Positions 49,617 through 58,538 of a stretch of 64,000 bases of DNA are shown piece by piece (position 1 is the stretch's first letter; every line of letters begins with the position of its first letter). Location: NCBI GenBank assembly GCA_017744715.1, contig JAGIAT010000004.1, positions 186,001 to 250,000 on the forward strand, written 5' to 3'. The position numbers and the translations under genes were made by a program. The stretch comes from Niabella sp. (GTDB taxonomy: Bacteria > Bacteroidota > Bacteroidia > Chitinophagales > Chitinophagaceae). Below the pieces are notes generated by a model that worked only from the letters and a program-made list of their open reading frames with translations, did not search any database and was not told the origin of the DNA.

Positions 49617-50816
49617 TGAACCGGTTTGCCTGTAGGTAAGAACGGGGTACACCAGCAGCAGCATGATGCCTATTAACAGGGAAAAGATAATATAGCTGGC
49701 CGACAAACCGCTTACATCGTACACATTCAATATACTTACCAGGCTATAACTGGCGGTTGCCGTAACGATATAACTTCCCCCGCTGGTAACACCGCCGGAT
49801 ACGCCGGCCATTTCCGGGAACCTCGTCAGGCAGTAGGTAAAATAACAGTTATAAATATACCCCATCTGAAAATGCAATAAGGCTACAAATGCCATCATAA
49901 ATATAACATGCTGAAAATAAGGGACCGCCAGGTACATCACCATCGCTATTCCCAGCTGTACCAGCAGCCCGTTGCGCAATTTCCGGAAAAAGGGTTTCCG
50001 GATCAGCCACTTGCCCAGCAGCCCCCCGCCCAGCAGCGCAAGGCCCGATATCAGTGCGCTGTACCCGGTTGTGACTGCCGTGTAATGAAAGACATTTTCT
50101 ATTATGAACGGCGCGGCCATGTTAAAAACAATAACCATTGAATAACTAAACCCCAATATAAGAATGCCGTAGCTAAAGTCCCGCGCCGTCAGCAACTTAC
50201 GGTAGGTGTTTAAGATCACCGGCAGGCGGAAAGGCCGCCGTTCTTTGAGGGTTTCACTACTGAAAATACCTTCCAGTACCAGCAATATCAGGGCGTATAT
50301 GCCCAGGAAATAAAAATTGGACCTCCAGCCAAAAAAATGCTCCAGGTAACCGCCGAGAAAAGGGGCCAGTATGGGAGCTGCGGACCATACGATGGAAAGC
50401 AGACTGGTATAATGTTTTTGCTTTTCACCTTCATATACATCAATAAAAAATGAGCGTTTGGCTACCATGATAAGCGCGATCAGGACACCCTGGATGGCTC
50501 TTATAACCAGCAACCAATCGATGCTGTGCAAAGCCGTGATCAGAAAATTGGTGAGCACAAAAAGTGCCAGTGCCGTCATCCCGATGCGGTATCTTCCGAA
50601 ACTATCGACCAGGCTGCCTACAAAAAGCTGGGAAACTCCATAGCTGATCAGGTATACCGTCATTGTTAACCGGATATTTGCCGGGGTGGTATGCAGCGCC
50701 TCCACCATCTTGGGAAACGACGGAATATACACATCCATGGCCAGCCCGGATATGGGAATTAACAAAAACGCCAGAATGGTCGGCATCCCTGTTTGCCTGC
50801 TATTGATTTTTCGCAT
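49605..50816 (-). CDS. Bcr/CflA-family multidrug efflux MFS transporter
   Basis: The 403-residue protein has 12 hydrophobic helices. The N-terminus reads LLIPISGLAMDVYIPSFPKM, the hallmark of Bcr/CflA drug exporters, followed by VGSLVDSFGRYRIGMTALAL (the MFS loop 2-3 motif) and LVIRAIQGVLIALIMVAKRS. Members export bicyclomycin, chloramphenicol and other compounds, or cysteine. An AraC-type regulator gene lies 81 bases upstream on the same strand and is the likely controller. Confidence 0.9.
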   Translation of the reverse strand: MRKINSRQTGMPTILAFLLIPISGLAMDVYIPSFPKMVEALHTTPANIRLTMTVYLISYGVSQLFVGSLVDSFGRYRIGMTALALFVLTNFLITALHSIDWLLVIRAIQGVLIALIMVAKRSFFIDVYEGEKQKHYTSLLSIVWSAAPILAPFLGGYLEHFFGWRSNFYFLGIYALILLVLEGIFSSETLKERRPFRLPVILNTYRKLLTARDFSYGILILGFSYSMVIVFNMAAPFIIENVFHYTAVTTGYSALISGLALLGGGLLGKWLIRKPFFRKLRNGLLVQLGIAMVMYLAVPYFQHVIFMMAFVALLHFQMGYIYNCYFTYCLTRFPEMAGVSGGVTSGGSYIVTATASYSLVSILNVYDVSGLSASYIIFSLLIGIMLLLVYPVLTYRQTGSLTV

Positions 50817-50897
50817 AAACGATCCTTAATTGAAACGGTAAAACTACCAAATCCGCCGAAGTTCTGTGTACGCGATTCAAATCAATTTATACAAAAA

Positions 50898-51818
50898 TCA
50901 AACATGAAAAAGGAAAGGCTTCCGGTACTGGCCCGGGCTCTTTCCCGTATGCTTCCTAAAAAACTGGGAAAAATGCTGCACATATTCAAATCCCAGGCTG
51001 CTACCGATCTCGGAAATATTCCAGTCTGAATTTTTCAGCAGGTCCATCGCTTCCTCCAGTATCCGTTCCCGGATAATATGACTGGTGGATTTGCCCGTCA
51101 GTTTACGCACTGTATGATTCAGATGATTTACATGTACATGCAGGCGTGCTGCAAAATCGCCCGGGTTTCTCAGCCGGACCACCGTATCCGGTGCATCAAC
51201 AGGAAACTGGCTGTTCAGCAACTGGAGAAAACCGGAAACCAGCCTGTCCGGACGTTCCGATTTTTCATCGCTCATCTCGCGCGCTTTCCGAAAGCGGATC
51301 GTGGTGTTCATGATCAGCCGCAAAAAACTCAGCATCAGTTCTTTTTTGTATGGCAGGGGGCTACAGTACTCCTTTTCCATCAATTGGAAATAACTGTAAA
51401 GCGTGTTGTATTCATCGCCGGATAATAACAGGAAGGGGAACAGCGCGTCGCCAAGGACCGTTTGCACTTTTTTAAATTCACGTTTCAGATCGGGCGTAAG
51501 ATACAACTCGTTAAAAACGCTCAGGTATCCTCCCTGCGCCTCACGGTAGGTATCAAAGCCCATTTTAATATCCGGATCTGTAAAACAGATCACCGGCTGG
51601 TCGATGGTCACCTCCCCTTCACAGGTGCGGAATACAGCCCCGCCGGTAGAAAGGCAGATCTTATAATAATCCCTCCGGTGAAAGGGAAGGGACCGCAGAC
51701 TGTTCTGCCGTTTCAGCACATTAATATGTTGCGATTTCCCGCCTGATTTTATCAGGTCATCGGGTACGGTGCGGCCGGTGGATCTGTAATATTGTACGAT
51801 GGTTTCCAGAAACTCCAT
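50898..51818 (-). CDS. AraC-family transcriptional regulator
   Basis: The 306-residue protein has a cupin-like sensor half (about 30-160: RRDYYKICLSTGGAVFRT, VICFTDPDIKMGFDT) and a C-terminal double helix-turn-helix domain (FAARLHVHVNHLNHTVRKLT and NISEIGSSLGFEYVQHFSQF, with FRKHTGKSPGQYRK at the end). It lies just upstream of the Bcr/CflA transporter gene and is probably its regulator. The ATG at 51818 is only 4 bases from a -7 element, so the mRNA is probably leaderless. Confidence 0.92.
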   Translation of the reverse strand: MEFLETIVQYYRSTGRTVPDDLIKSGGKSQHINVLKRQNSLRSLPFHRRDYYKICLSTGGAVFRTCEGEVTIDQPVICFTDPDIKMGFDTYREAQGGYLSVFNELYLTPDLKREFKKVQTVLGDALFPFLLLSGDEYNTLYSYFQLMEKEYCSPLPYKKELMLSFLRLIMNTTIRFRKAREMSDEKSERPDRLVSGFLQLLNSQFPVDAPDTVVRLRNPGDFAARLHVHVNHLNHTVRKLTGKSTSHIIRERILEEAMDLLKNSDWNISEIGSSLGFEYVQHFSQFFRKHTGKSPGQYRKPFLFHV

Positions 51819-51822
51819 ATTT

Positions 51823-51830
51823 CAAATGTA
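51823..51830 (-). promoter_or_regulatory. -7 element of the AraC-type gene, leaderless geometry
   Basis: TACATTTG on the minus strand with 4 bases to the ATG at 51816-51818. Confidence 0.5.
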
Positions 51831-51979
51831 CAAAATTCAAATATCAATAAAAAGCCCGCTTCAACCGTGACTATTTATCCTGCCGCATATTCCTATACCA
51901 AACTTTCCGGAACAATACCTGTTTGCACAACGCGCATCCGAAAAATTCGCCATATGAGCAGAATTTTGTAAATTACTAT

Positions 51980-52570
51980 ATGAACTGGGACATACAAACC
52001 TTCTCGGCTGCCGCTCTTGGTATTGCATTGGCCGCCTGCTGCGGTTTCAGGGTGTTTGTACCCATGCTGATTGCAGGCATTGCCGGCCGGTTTAATCTTT
52101 TTCATTTTTCTGAAAGCTTTCTCTGGCTGTCTTCCACCCCGGCATTAATTGCATTAGGCATTGCCACTGTTTTCGAAATTGCCGGCTATTATATTCCGTT
52201 TATCGATAACATCCTGGATACTATTGCAACCCCGCTGGCTGCCGTTGCCGGCACCTTACTGGCCACCTCGGTGATACCGGTTGATAACGACTGGATGAAA
52301 TGGATCATTGGCATTGTTGCAGGCGGTGGCGGCGCCGGGCTGATCGCTTCCGGAACCGGGTTATTGCGGCTTTTGAGCAGTAAAACAACAGCGGGTATGG
52401 GCAACAATGTAGTGGCTACCGGTGAAAATGCAGCGGCCCTGGGGGGATCTGTTCTAAGCTTCCTGATACCCGTTATCATGGCGGTATTGTTCATCCTGTT
52501 CTTTATCTGGATCATCAAAAAAATGATCCGGAAGCTCCGGGGCAAACCGTTAGTATCCAGAGGCCCCTGA
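51980..52570 (+). CDS. DUF4126 family membrane protein
   Basis: The 196-residue protein has four to five hydrophobic helices. It begins with a typical DUF4126 pattern (ALGIALAACCGFRVFVPMLI), then FEIAGYYIPFIDNILDTIAT with PLAAVAGTLLATSVI, GGGGAGLIASGTGLLRL and NVVATGENAAALGGSVLSFL. The family is of unknown function. The start at 51980 drops 19 residues from the longest frame, which have no membrane or family character. It converges on the MnmD-like gene, overlapping it by 21 bases. Confidence 0.85.
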   Translation: MNWDIQTFSAAALGIALAACCGFRVFVPMLIAGIAGRFNLFHFSESFLWLSSTPALIALGIATVFEIAGYYIPFIDNILDTIATPLAAVAGTLLATSVIPVDNDWMKWIIGIVAGGGGAGLIASGTGLLRLLSSKTTAGMGNNVVATGENAAALGGSVLSFLIPVIMAVLFILFFIWIIKKMIRKLRGKPLVSRGP

Positions 52571-53242
52571 TACGGCCGTAGCCCGCACTACCTCCCGTTT
52601 ACCGGGTGGCCCTTTGAGCTTCTCTACTGTAAACCCCACTTCCTTTAGTGTTTTGCGCACCACAGATTTGGAACAATAGGTAACCAACACCCCGCCTTCT
52701 CTCATATGGCTGCGTATCTTCCGGAAAACGGCGGGCGTCCAGAGTTCGGGTTGATCATCCGGTGCAAACGCGTCAAAATAACAGATATCGTATATACCCT
52801 CCGGCTGATATTCCAGCAGGTCTGCCCTGATCTTTTGCAGCAACAACCGCCCGGCGATGGGCACTTCCTGGTTCCAGGGAGCCGTCATCAATTGCCTATA
52901 TAAGCCGGAAGCCTGGGTATATGCATCATAATTGAGCCGGTTATACACTTCGCCGGGGAGTGGATCCCGGTCGATACTGGTATAACGCGCGGGAAGTTGC
53001 ACTGTGTTTAAAACCTGCGCTGTCAGCAAGGCATTTAGCCCGGTACCAAAACCGATCTCAAGTATGCGGATTTGCACAGGCCGGTACTGTTCGAGATAAT
53101 GGTTCAGTCCGTTTTCAATGAACACCTGCATCGACTCTGTGAAAGCACCGCGGGTTGAATGAAAACTGACCGTTGTTCCATGGATGCCCACGCTATCGGA
53201 GCCATCACCGGAATGAATAATATGATACCCCGGGTGCCCCAT
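52550..53242 (-). CDS. MnmD-like tRNA (mnm5s2U34) methyltransferase
   Basis: The 230-residue protein has the methyltransferase domain of the MnmC/MnmD group: GAFTESMQVFIENGLNHYLE, SAM motif ILEIGFGTGLNALLTAQ, YTSIDRDPLP, and the diagnostic ICYFDAFAPDDQPELWTPAV followed by VLVTYCSKSVVRKTLKEVGF. MnmD makes 5-methylaminomethyl-2-thiouridine at tRNA position 34 from the amino form. Here only the methyltransferase half is present, the FAD half of MnmC being absent, as in other Bacteroidota. The start ATG at 53240-53242 overlaps the TAA stop of the calcineurin-PQQ gene (TAATG); the longer frame upstream is rejected. Confidence 0.86.
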   Translation of the reverse strand: MGHPGYHIIHSGDGSDSVGIHGTTVSFHSTRGAFTESMQVFIENGLNHYLEQYRPVQIRILEIGFGTGLNALLTAQVLNTVQLPARYTSIDRDPLPGEVYNRLNYDAYTQASGLYRQLMTAPWNQEVPIAGRLLLQKIRADLLEYQPEGIYDICYFDAFAPDDQPELWTPAVFRKIRSHMREGGVLVTYCSKSVVRKTLKEVGFTVEKLKGPPGKREVVRATAVSGASGY

Positions 53243-55092
53243 TAATTGCTGATTTGAAGGATCACCACCTTCCCGTCCATAGTGGTTACAGCTATTTTCC
53301 GGTCGTTGATAAACTGAAGATCGTGAACCAGGCAATTGGCTACTTTATGCACCCATAACGTAGCGCCGGTGTTGCGGTCAAATGCGGCAATGACGCCTTT
53401 GTCACTGAACGCATACACCCGTCCCTTCCGTTCTGTGATGGTTGAGGGGTTCAGTTCATAGTTAAATACATTATCCGTTTTCCAGGCCACCACTGCGCTA
53501 TCGGATCTTGTGTCGATACCTACCAGGTGTCCCTGCATGGTTTTGGCAAATACCAGTTTTTTATCTGCCGAAAGCCCCATCGACTCCCGTACCCAGTGCT
53601 CATTCCAGCGGTGTTTCCAGATCAGTTTGCCAGTGGCGGCATCCAATACCGTCATATACCGGTCTGGCGCCACTATAAAAATGCGGCCGAAAGCGGATAC
53701 GGGCAGGCAGGATGCCGGGGAAAGCATCCGGTTGCTGTAACCATCATGAAAGACCCATTCCGCTTTTCCGGTTTTACTGTTGAGGGCATACAATTCATTA
53801 CCCCAGCTGCCAAAGATCAGTTTGCCTTCTGTGTAAAGCGGTACTGCTTTTACAAAGTTTTTTACCGCTGTATATTCCCAGATGGGGCTTCCGTCGGATA
53901 ACCGGAATGCCCGGAACTTTCCTTCGGATGATCCCACAAAAACGGCTCCATTTCTTATCACCGGTGTAGCAACGATCGATTTTCCGGTGGCTGCCGACCA
54001 GCGTAAAGATCCATTGTCTGCATTCAGGCAATAAACGGTACCGTCCGTTGAAGGGATCACCACGCTATTCTTTTCAATAGCGGGCGCTGCATAGATCTTT
54101 CCGCCGGTTACAAACCGCCATACCACCCGGTTGGCACCGGGATCAATGGCCAGTACGCGCCCGCGGCTGTCGGGGGTGATGATCCGGTTCCTGTACAACA
54201 CAAAACCGTTTCCAATATCCGAGGAGTCCTGGTAACGCCAGATCTCTTTTACCTGCGGATAGCGCTGGTTTACCGCGTAGGACGGCCGGGCCCAGCTCCG
54301 GGTATCCGTATCCAGATGATGGTCCTTTAAAACCACCGAGGCCCACTCCTTTCTTGTTTCCAGTCCAGGTTTACGCTCGCGGTAAGCAGCACGCCCGTTT
54401 CCGACGGTAATAATATTATAGCCGCCGATACTGTCTTTTGCCCGCAGGTTCGAACGCCCCATGATACCGGGAATACCTTCAAAATCATACTTATGGTTCT
54501 GATGCCCGTGTCCGCACATATACCATTGTATATTGTGTTTCTTTAAACGGTCTGCGATCTCATACCAGTTATTTAATGAAGAGTCCAGGGGATAATGATC
54601 TACAAATATGATCGGTTCCCTCGCGGGGATGGTGGCCAGTACTGAATCTAACCATACAATATTTCCGTAAGGCACCTGGCCGGGACTCATTTTCATATTG
54701 GGACCACAGTTGGCGCCTAAAAAATGGAAGCCCCCGTAACTGAAGGCAAATACCTCGTTGCCAAATACACGGTTAAAGGTATTGGTACCGCTCTCGGACC
54801 AGTTGTCATCATGATTGCCCGGGATGATATACCAGGGTTTGTTCAGCGAATCCAGTATTTGCTTTGCAAGCTTTATTTCCGCATCTGCTCCAAATTCGGT
54901 GATATCGCCGGAAGCGATCACAAACCGGATGTCCGGGTTGGCATTGATATCTTTTACGGTTCTCCGGAGATCTTCATCCGCATTGTTGGAGCCGATATGC
55001 AGATCGGAGATCTGTGCAAACTGAAAGGACGACTGAGCTGCAACCAGTTTAAAAAAAAAGCAGCAGCAGGCAATACAAAGAATTCGTTTCAT
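53242..55092 (-). CDS. Secreted metallophosphoesterase fused to a PQQ-like beta-propeller
   Basis: The 616-residue protein has a signal peptide (MKRILCIACCCFFFKLVAAQ) and a calcineurin-like domain with ISDLHIG at 28-34, IASGDITEFGADAE, IIPGNHDDNW at about 90-99, FVDHYP and CGHGHQNHKY; all usual metal ligands are there. From about residue 280 a PQQ-type propeller follows (GRVLAIDPGANRVVWRF, GTVYCLNADNGSLRWSA, NELYALNSKTGKAEWVF, MTVLDAATGKLIWKHRW, IAAFDRNTGATLWVHK). The combination suggests a periplasmic enzyme with a propeller docking domain. Substrate unknown. Its stop overlaps the start of the MnmD-like gene. Confidence 0.88.
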   Translation of the reverse strand: MKRILCIACCCFFFKLVAAQSSFQFAQISDLHIGSNNADEDLRRTVKDINANPDIRFVIASGDITEFGADAEIKLAKQILDSLNKPWYIIPGNHDDNWSESGTNTFNRVFGNEVFAFSYGGFHFLGANCGPNMKMSPGQVPYGNIVWLDSVLATIPAREPIIFVDHYPLDSSLNNWYEIADRLKKHNIQWYMCGHGHQNHKYDFEGIPGIMGRSNLRAKDSIGGYNIITVGNGRAAYRERKPGLETRKEWASVVLKDHHLDTDTRSWARPSYAVNQRYPQVKEIWRYQDSSDIGNGFVLYRNRIITPDSRGRVLAIDPGANRVVWRFVTGGKIYAAPAIEKNSVVIPSTDGTVYCLNADNGSLRWSAATGKSIVATPVIRNGAVFVGSSEGKFRAFRLSDGSPIWEYTAVKNFVKAVPLYTEGKLIFGSWGNELYALNSKTGKAEWVFHDGYSNRMLSPASCLPVSAFGRIFIVAPDRYMTVLDAATGKLIWKHRWNEHWVRESMGLSADKKLVFAKTMQGHLVGIDTRSDSAVVAWKTDNVFNYELNPSTITERKGRVYAFSDKGVIAAFDRNTGATLWVHKVANCLVHDLQFINDRKIAVTTMDGKVVILQISN

Positions 55093-55153
55093 TGGAGCAA
55101 GATAGGCAAGATCTGCTTACCGGCAAATCCATCTGTCAAAAAATCAATATCAA

Positions 55154-55861
55154 TTATTCGTTAAGCAGGAAGCGCGCGAGGTCTTCCACCGTCCTTAGCA
55201 AACGATCGGCACCGTGCTCCAGCAATTCGGCTTCGGTACCGTACCCGTAAAGCACACCAGCCCCTCTTACATTATTGCTCCGTGCACCGATGATATCATA
55301 TTTCCGGTCACCTACCATAATAGTTGCCTTCGGATCGAGCTGATATGCGCCCAGGGTATACCGGATCAGCTCTATTTTGTCCGTCATCGTGTTATCCAGT
55401 CCGCTGCCCGTGATCTGCTCAAAAAAAAGAGCCAGGTTAAAATGTGTCAGGATCCTGCGGGCAAATACCTCCGGCTTTGAGGTAACCACAAACAGGCGGT
55501 GCTTTTTCCCCAGCTGCTCCAGCATTGCGCTGATACCGGAGTAAACCTGGTTTTCGGCCCATCCTTTTTCGTTGAAATATTCCCGGTAAAAACCTACGGC
55601 CCTGTTGGTATCCGCATTGCTCAGTCCATAACGGGTGTTGAAGGTATGATGCAGCGGCGGCCCGATAAACCGGGACAACTCTTCCGGATGCGGCTCCTCT
55701 ATGGCCATTTTATCCAGCGCATATAACACGGAATTGATGATCCCCGTTCCGGAATCGGTCAGCGTACCGTCCAGATCAAAGAAAATATTTTTCCGGCCGG
55801 TATGCCCGGAATCCGGTCCTGCCATAGTACCGCGCTGTTCATCTGTAAGTATATACTGCAT
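55154..55861 (-). CDS. HAD-family phosphatase, phosphoglycolate phosphatase-like
   Basis: The 235-residue protein has the HAD motifs: NIFFDLDGTLTDSGTGII (motif I, nucleophile Asp), VVTSKPEVFARRIL (motif II) and KATIMVGDRKYDIIGARSNN (motif IV). The helical cap between (FIGPPLHHTFNTRYGLSNAD) resembles Gph/PpaX-type phosphatases. The first 24 residues before motif I are poorly conserved, so the true start may be the Met at residue 13. The gene lies 61 bases upstream of the calcineurin-PQQ gene on the same strand. The natural substrate is not clear. Confidence 0.88.
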   Translation of the reverse strand: MQYILTDEQRGTMAGPDSGHTGRKNIFFDLDGTLTDSGTGIINSVLYALDKMAIEEPHPEELSRFIGPPLHHTFNTRYGLSNADTNRAVGFYREYFNEKGWAENQVYSGISAMLEQLGKKHRLFVVTSKPEVFARRILTHFNLALFFEQITGSGLDNTMTDKIELIRYTLGAYQLDPKATIMVGDRKYDIIGARSNNVRGAGVLYGYGTEAELLEHGADRLLRTVEDLARFLLNE

Positions 55862-56048
55862 CCCTGGTTTGTTTTATTACCGATCGTAACAGCGCTAAGA
55901 TAGTAAATGGTGCGGAGCCGGGCATATCGGCCTGTTGCTCCAAAAATATTTCTCTCTGATTCCCTGCTTCTTGCTACCTTCCAACAGCTGATCGTATTAT
56001 TATTGACAGGGTGTATAGCAGCACTTCGTAACATCCAAAAACAACATC

Positions 56049-56672
56049 ATGAGCATTATCGCACAATTGGCTACATCCCTGGGGCGCAAAGATGAAGTGC
56101 CCAACCAGGCATTAGCTGCACAAATTGCAAACACCAATAATAAAAAAGCCATCCGGGAGCTTGTAGAAAACCTGTCTAACAAAAACAAAGACATCCAGCA
56201 CGATTGTATCAAAACCCTGTATGAGGCGGGCAGCCTGAAGCCCGCCCTCCTTGTGCCGTATTTTAGTGATTTTATCCAGCTCCTGGGCAGCAAAAACAAC
56301 CGGCTGCAATGGGGTGCCATGGCGGCGCTCCATTACATCACCCCTGAAAATTCCGGTGCTGCTTTCCAGGCGCTTCCGGCAATGGCAGCTGCAGCGGAGA
56401 GCGGCTCTGTAATTACCCGGGACCATTTTGTAGCGATCCTTATTCAATTGTGTGCACACAAGCAATATGCGGCTGATGCATTTACCCTGTTAAACGAACA
56501 ATTGCGGCACTGTCCGGCCAACCAGTTGCCGATGTATGCAGAAAACGCCTTGCCCATTATTAACGAAAGCAACAAAGCGGCCTTTGTTCAAACACTTACA
56601 GACCGGCTTAACGATTTTGAAAAAGAAAGTAAGCGGCAGCGGGTGGAAAAAGTATTGAGAAAAATCAGGTAG
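56049..56672 (+). CDS. HEAT-repeat-like helical protein
   Basis: The 207-residue protein is entirely helical with a HEAT-like rhythm: AIRELVENLSNKNKDIQHDC with IKTLYEAGSLKPALLVPYFS, then LGSKNNRLQWGAMAALHYIT and TRDHFVAILIQLCAHKQYAA. Such proteins are usually scaffolds for protein binding. The gene stands alone, 111 bases before ssrA. The name reflects the fold only. Confidence 0.75.
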   Translation: MSIIAQLATSLGRKDEVPNQALAAQIANTNNKKAIRELVENLSNKNKDIQHDCIKTLYEAGSLKPALLVPYFSDFIQLLGSKNNRLQWGAMAALHYITPENSGAAFQALPAMAAAAESGSVITRDHFVAILIQLCAHKQYAADAFTLLNEQLRHCPANQLPMYAENALPIINESNKAAFVQTLTDRLNDFEKESKRQRVEKVLRKIR

Positions 56673-56746
56673 GCGGCAGATGCAGGAAAAAAAGTGCCGG
56701 TTTACAGCAAACACAGCCGAACGCTATAAGTCTGCCAATTAATCCG

Positions 56747-56754
56747 TATCTTTG
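56747..56754 (+). promoter_or_regulatory. -7 element of ssrA
   Basis: TATCTTTG matches TAnnTTTG, 29 bases upstream of the mature tmRNA 5' end, leaving a short leader for RNase P to remove. Confidence 0.6.
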
Positions 56755-56783
56755 TATGCTGATTTCTGAATGAACAATCGCCA

Positions 56784-57158
56784 GGGGGCGTTTGGTTTTG
56801 ACAGCGTAGATCTTTGAAGGTATAAGCATGTCGGGCGTTGTGTAATTAGCCCGTAAATCTGAATACTCAAACTATAAATGGCAATACTCAGTATGCCATG
56901 GCTGCCTAATCAGTGATTAAGTAGTCATTAGGGCCGCGTTGAGCCGGTTGTTCTGTTACCACGCTCCGCCGCCGACTTAACAAACAAAAACAGGATGCTG
57001 CTACAGTAGGCTGTGCCGGTAGCAAAAGACTTATACAGCTAAGCGTTTCATTGGTTTGTCCTTTCCCGGTGCTGCGCCGACAATTAATATAAGGAATAAG
57101 CATGTAGAAGGCCTTTGGAGGATATGTTTGGACAGGGGTTCGACTCCCCTCGCCTCCA
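56784..57158 (+). ncRNA. ssrA: tmRNA (ssrA)
   Basis: tmRNA rescues stalled ribosomes and tags the unfinished protein. The 5' end GGGGGCG (56784-56790) pairs with CGCCTCC (57151-57157), with one G-U pair, to make a tRNA-like acceptor; the T-arm reads GGGGTTCGACTCCCC, and A57158 is the discriminator; CCA is not encoded. The tag frame begins at GGC 56880 and reads GNTQYAMAA before TAA at 56907-56909, ending in the AMAA form usual for Bacteroidota and needed for protease recognition. The resume codon choice rests on that family pattern. A -7 box lies at 56747 and a strong terminator at 57160. Confidence 0.95.
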
Positions 57159-57159
57159 C

Positions 57160-57199
57160 AAACAGGATTAATTTATTGAAAATTAATCCTGTTTTATTA
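57160..57199 (+). terminator. Intrinsic terminator of ssrA
   Basis: A perfect 14-bp stem (57161-57174 with 57180-57193; AACAGGATTAATTT and its complement), loop of 5, then TTTATTAT. It begins directly after the mature 3' end. Confidence 0.85.
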
Positions 57200-57384
57200 T
57201 ATGCCTGGTCCTTTGATCGGATATATTTCTTGCAATAACTGTAATGAAATCGGCTGCAATACACCGATGAATAGTTCAACTGACGGCCATAAATTAAAGC
57301 TATACATTACTGCGGCATGCGGTTTCAATGTAACCTCCGTTTGTGCCACAAAAAAAACTGTTCACCGGTGGCATGCTAAACCAG

Positions 57385-58500
57385 TTATCTCACCCGGTTC
57401 AGCACTTCCCAATGATCGTCCTGTTTTTCATTTTCAGTAATGCGCAGACCAATGCGGATCGTTAGCACTCCATTAGCCAGCTTCCCGATCCAAGCCGAAC
57501 CCGAAAGCCGGTCATCCACCGTTACCCCCGCATCCTGGTAGCCGTTTGCTTCATAATAATGCGCCAGCTGCATAAGCTCCCTGCTAAACCGGGTGCTGCC
57601 CGCAAGGGATTGCAATAGCGTAAGCACTAATTCTTTTTTTGCTGCAACACTGCTGGTATCTGTGTTGTCATGGGCAATGCCCACTTCAAAATCGAGCCGG
57701 GTATTATCGCACCCCGATAAACCGGCGGTGATACTGGTATCTCCTGTATGTTTTTTTTCTTCCAGTGTTTCAGTAAAATTATGCTGGTCAATGCTGCGTT
57801 TCCGTATCACGGCTACCGGCCCTTCATAGAAAATATGTTTATCCTTCTGTTTTCCAAGGGTGCAGTTGGTCAAATAGCTGGTTTCATAAAGGTTTCCGTC
57901 CTGGTATACAAAACTGAAATTGCGGGATGGCGTTTCATCGGCATCCGGGTAGGTTCTGAAATTTTTTGACAACGACACCGTTAATACGCCTTTATCAAAC
58001 CGGTAATCTGAAATAATGTTATAAGAAAACGGCGCATACGTCAGTATGGAATGCAGCTGCGCATACTGCAGGCTGTCTTTCATAATGTAATAATCCAGCT
58101 GGCTGTTGGTTTGTGCACTTCCGCCCAGCATCCCTTCCGACTCCCTGCGGATGATATAATCCGGTATACGGTCACCGTTCAGATCTTCGTTTGCAACAAT
58201 GGAATAGTAAACGGTATATGGCATTCCCTCCTCTTCAAGCGCAATAAAGTACGGCAGTGTATCCAGGTTCAGCTCCCTGTACTTACCATCCGGCGCCTCG
58301 CCCATTACCAATCCTTTCAAAAAATGGTAAGATGCAGTAGTGGTATCCGGCGCCTGCTGCGATAATTGAGGAGGTAATGGCACTGCTACAGCGGTATCCT
58401 GTTTGTGCTCCGCCGGAGCCGCTTTCTGCTCCGCTGTATGGCAGGCAAAGAGGAACAGGACCAGGCAGTGGGCCATTGCTTTTCCCAGGTTTGATTGCAT
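57385..58500 (-). CDS. Lipoprotein of unknown function
   Basis: The 371-residue protein has a lipoprotein signal (hydrophobic LVLFLFAC, Cys20 followed by HTAEQ). The mature protein has a low-complexity Ala/Pro/Gln linker up to about residue 55, then a mixed domain. One segment (ANEDLNGDRIPDYIIRRESE) looks like a calcium-binding D-x-N-x-D loop of FG-GAP type. The remainder is not recognised. The gene lies 38 bases downstream of rseP on the same strand and may share its transcript. Confidence 0.7.
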   Translation of the reverse strand: MQSNLGKAMAHCLVLFLFACHTAEQKAAPAEHKQDTAVAVPLPPQLSQQAPDTTTASYHFLKGLVMGEAPDGKYRELNLDTLPYFIALEEEGMPYTVYYSIVANEDLNGDRIPDYIIRRESEGMLGGSAQTNSQLDYYIMKDSLQYAQLHSILTYAPFSYNIISDYRFDKGVLTVSLSKNFRTYPDADETPSRNFSFVYQDGNLYETSYLTNCTLGKQKDKHIFYEGPVAVIRKRSIDQHNFTETLEEKKHTGDTSITAGLSGCDNTRLDFEVGIAHDNTDTSSVAAKKELVLTLLQSLAGSTRFSRELMQLAHYYEANGYQDAGVTVDDRLSGSAWIGKLANGVLTIRIGLRITENEKQDDHWEVLNRVR

Positions 58501-58538
58501 ATACTGCAGGATTATGATCCCGAAGAAGGTTTGTGTCC

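Noticed and set aside
56784..57158. A tRNA gene, from the GGGGTTCGACTCCCC T-arm
   Set aside because: The T-arm and acceptor belong to tmRNA; there is no anticodon arm, and the tag frame and 5' acceptor half are at 56784-56909.
57201..57440. 79-residue frame after ssrA
   Set aside because: It begins inside the ssrA terminator tail and overlaps the end of the minus-strand lipoprotein gene; no family character.
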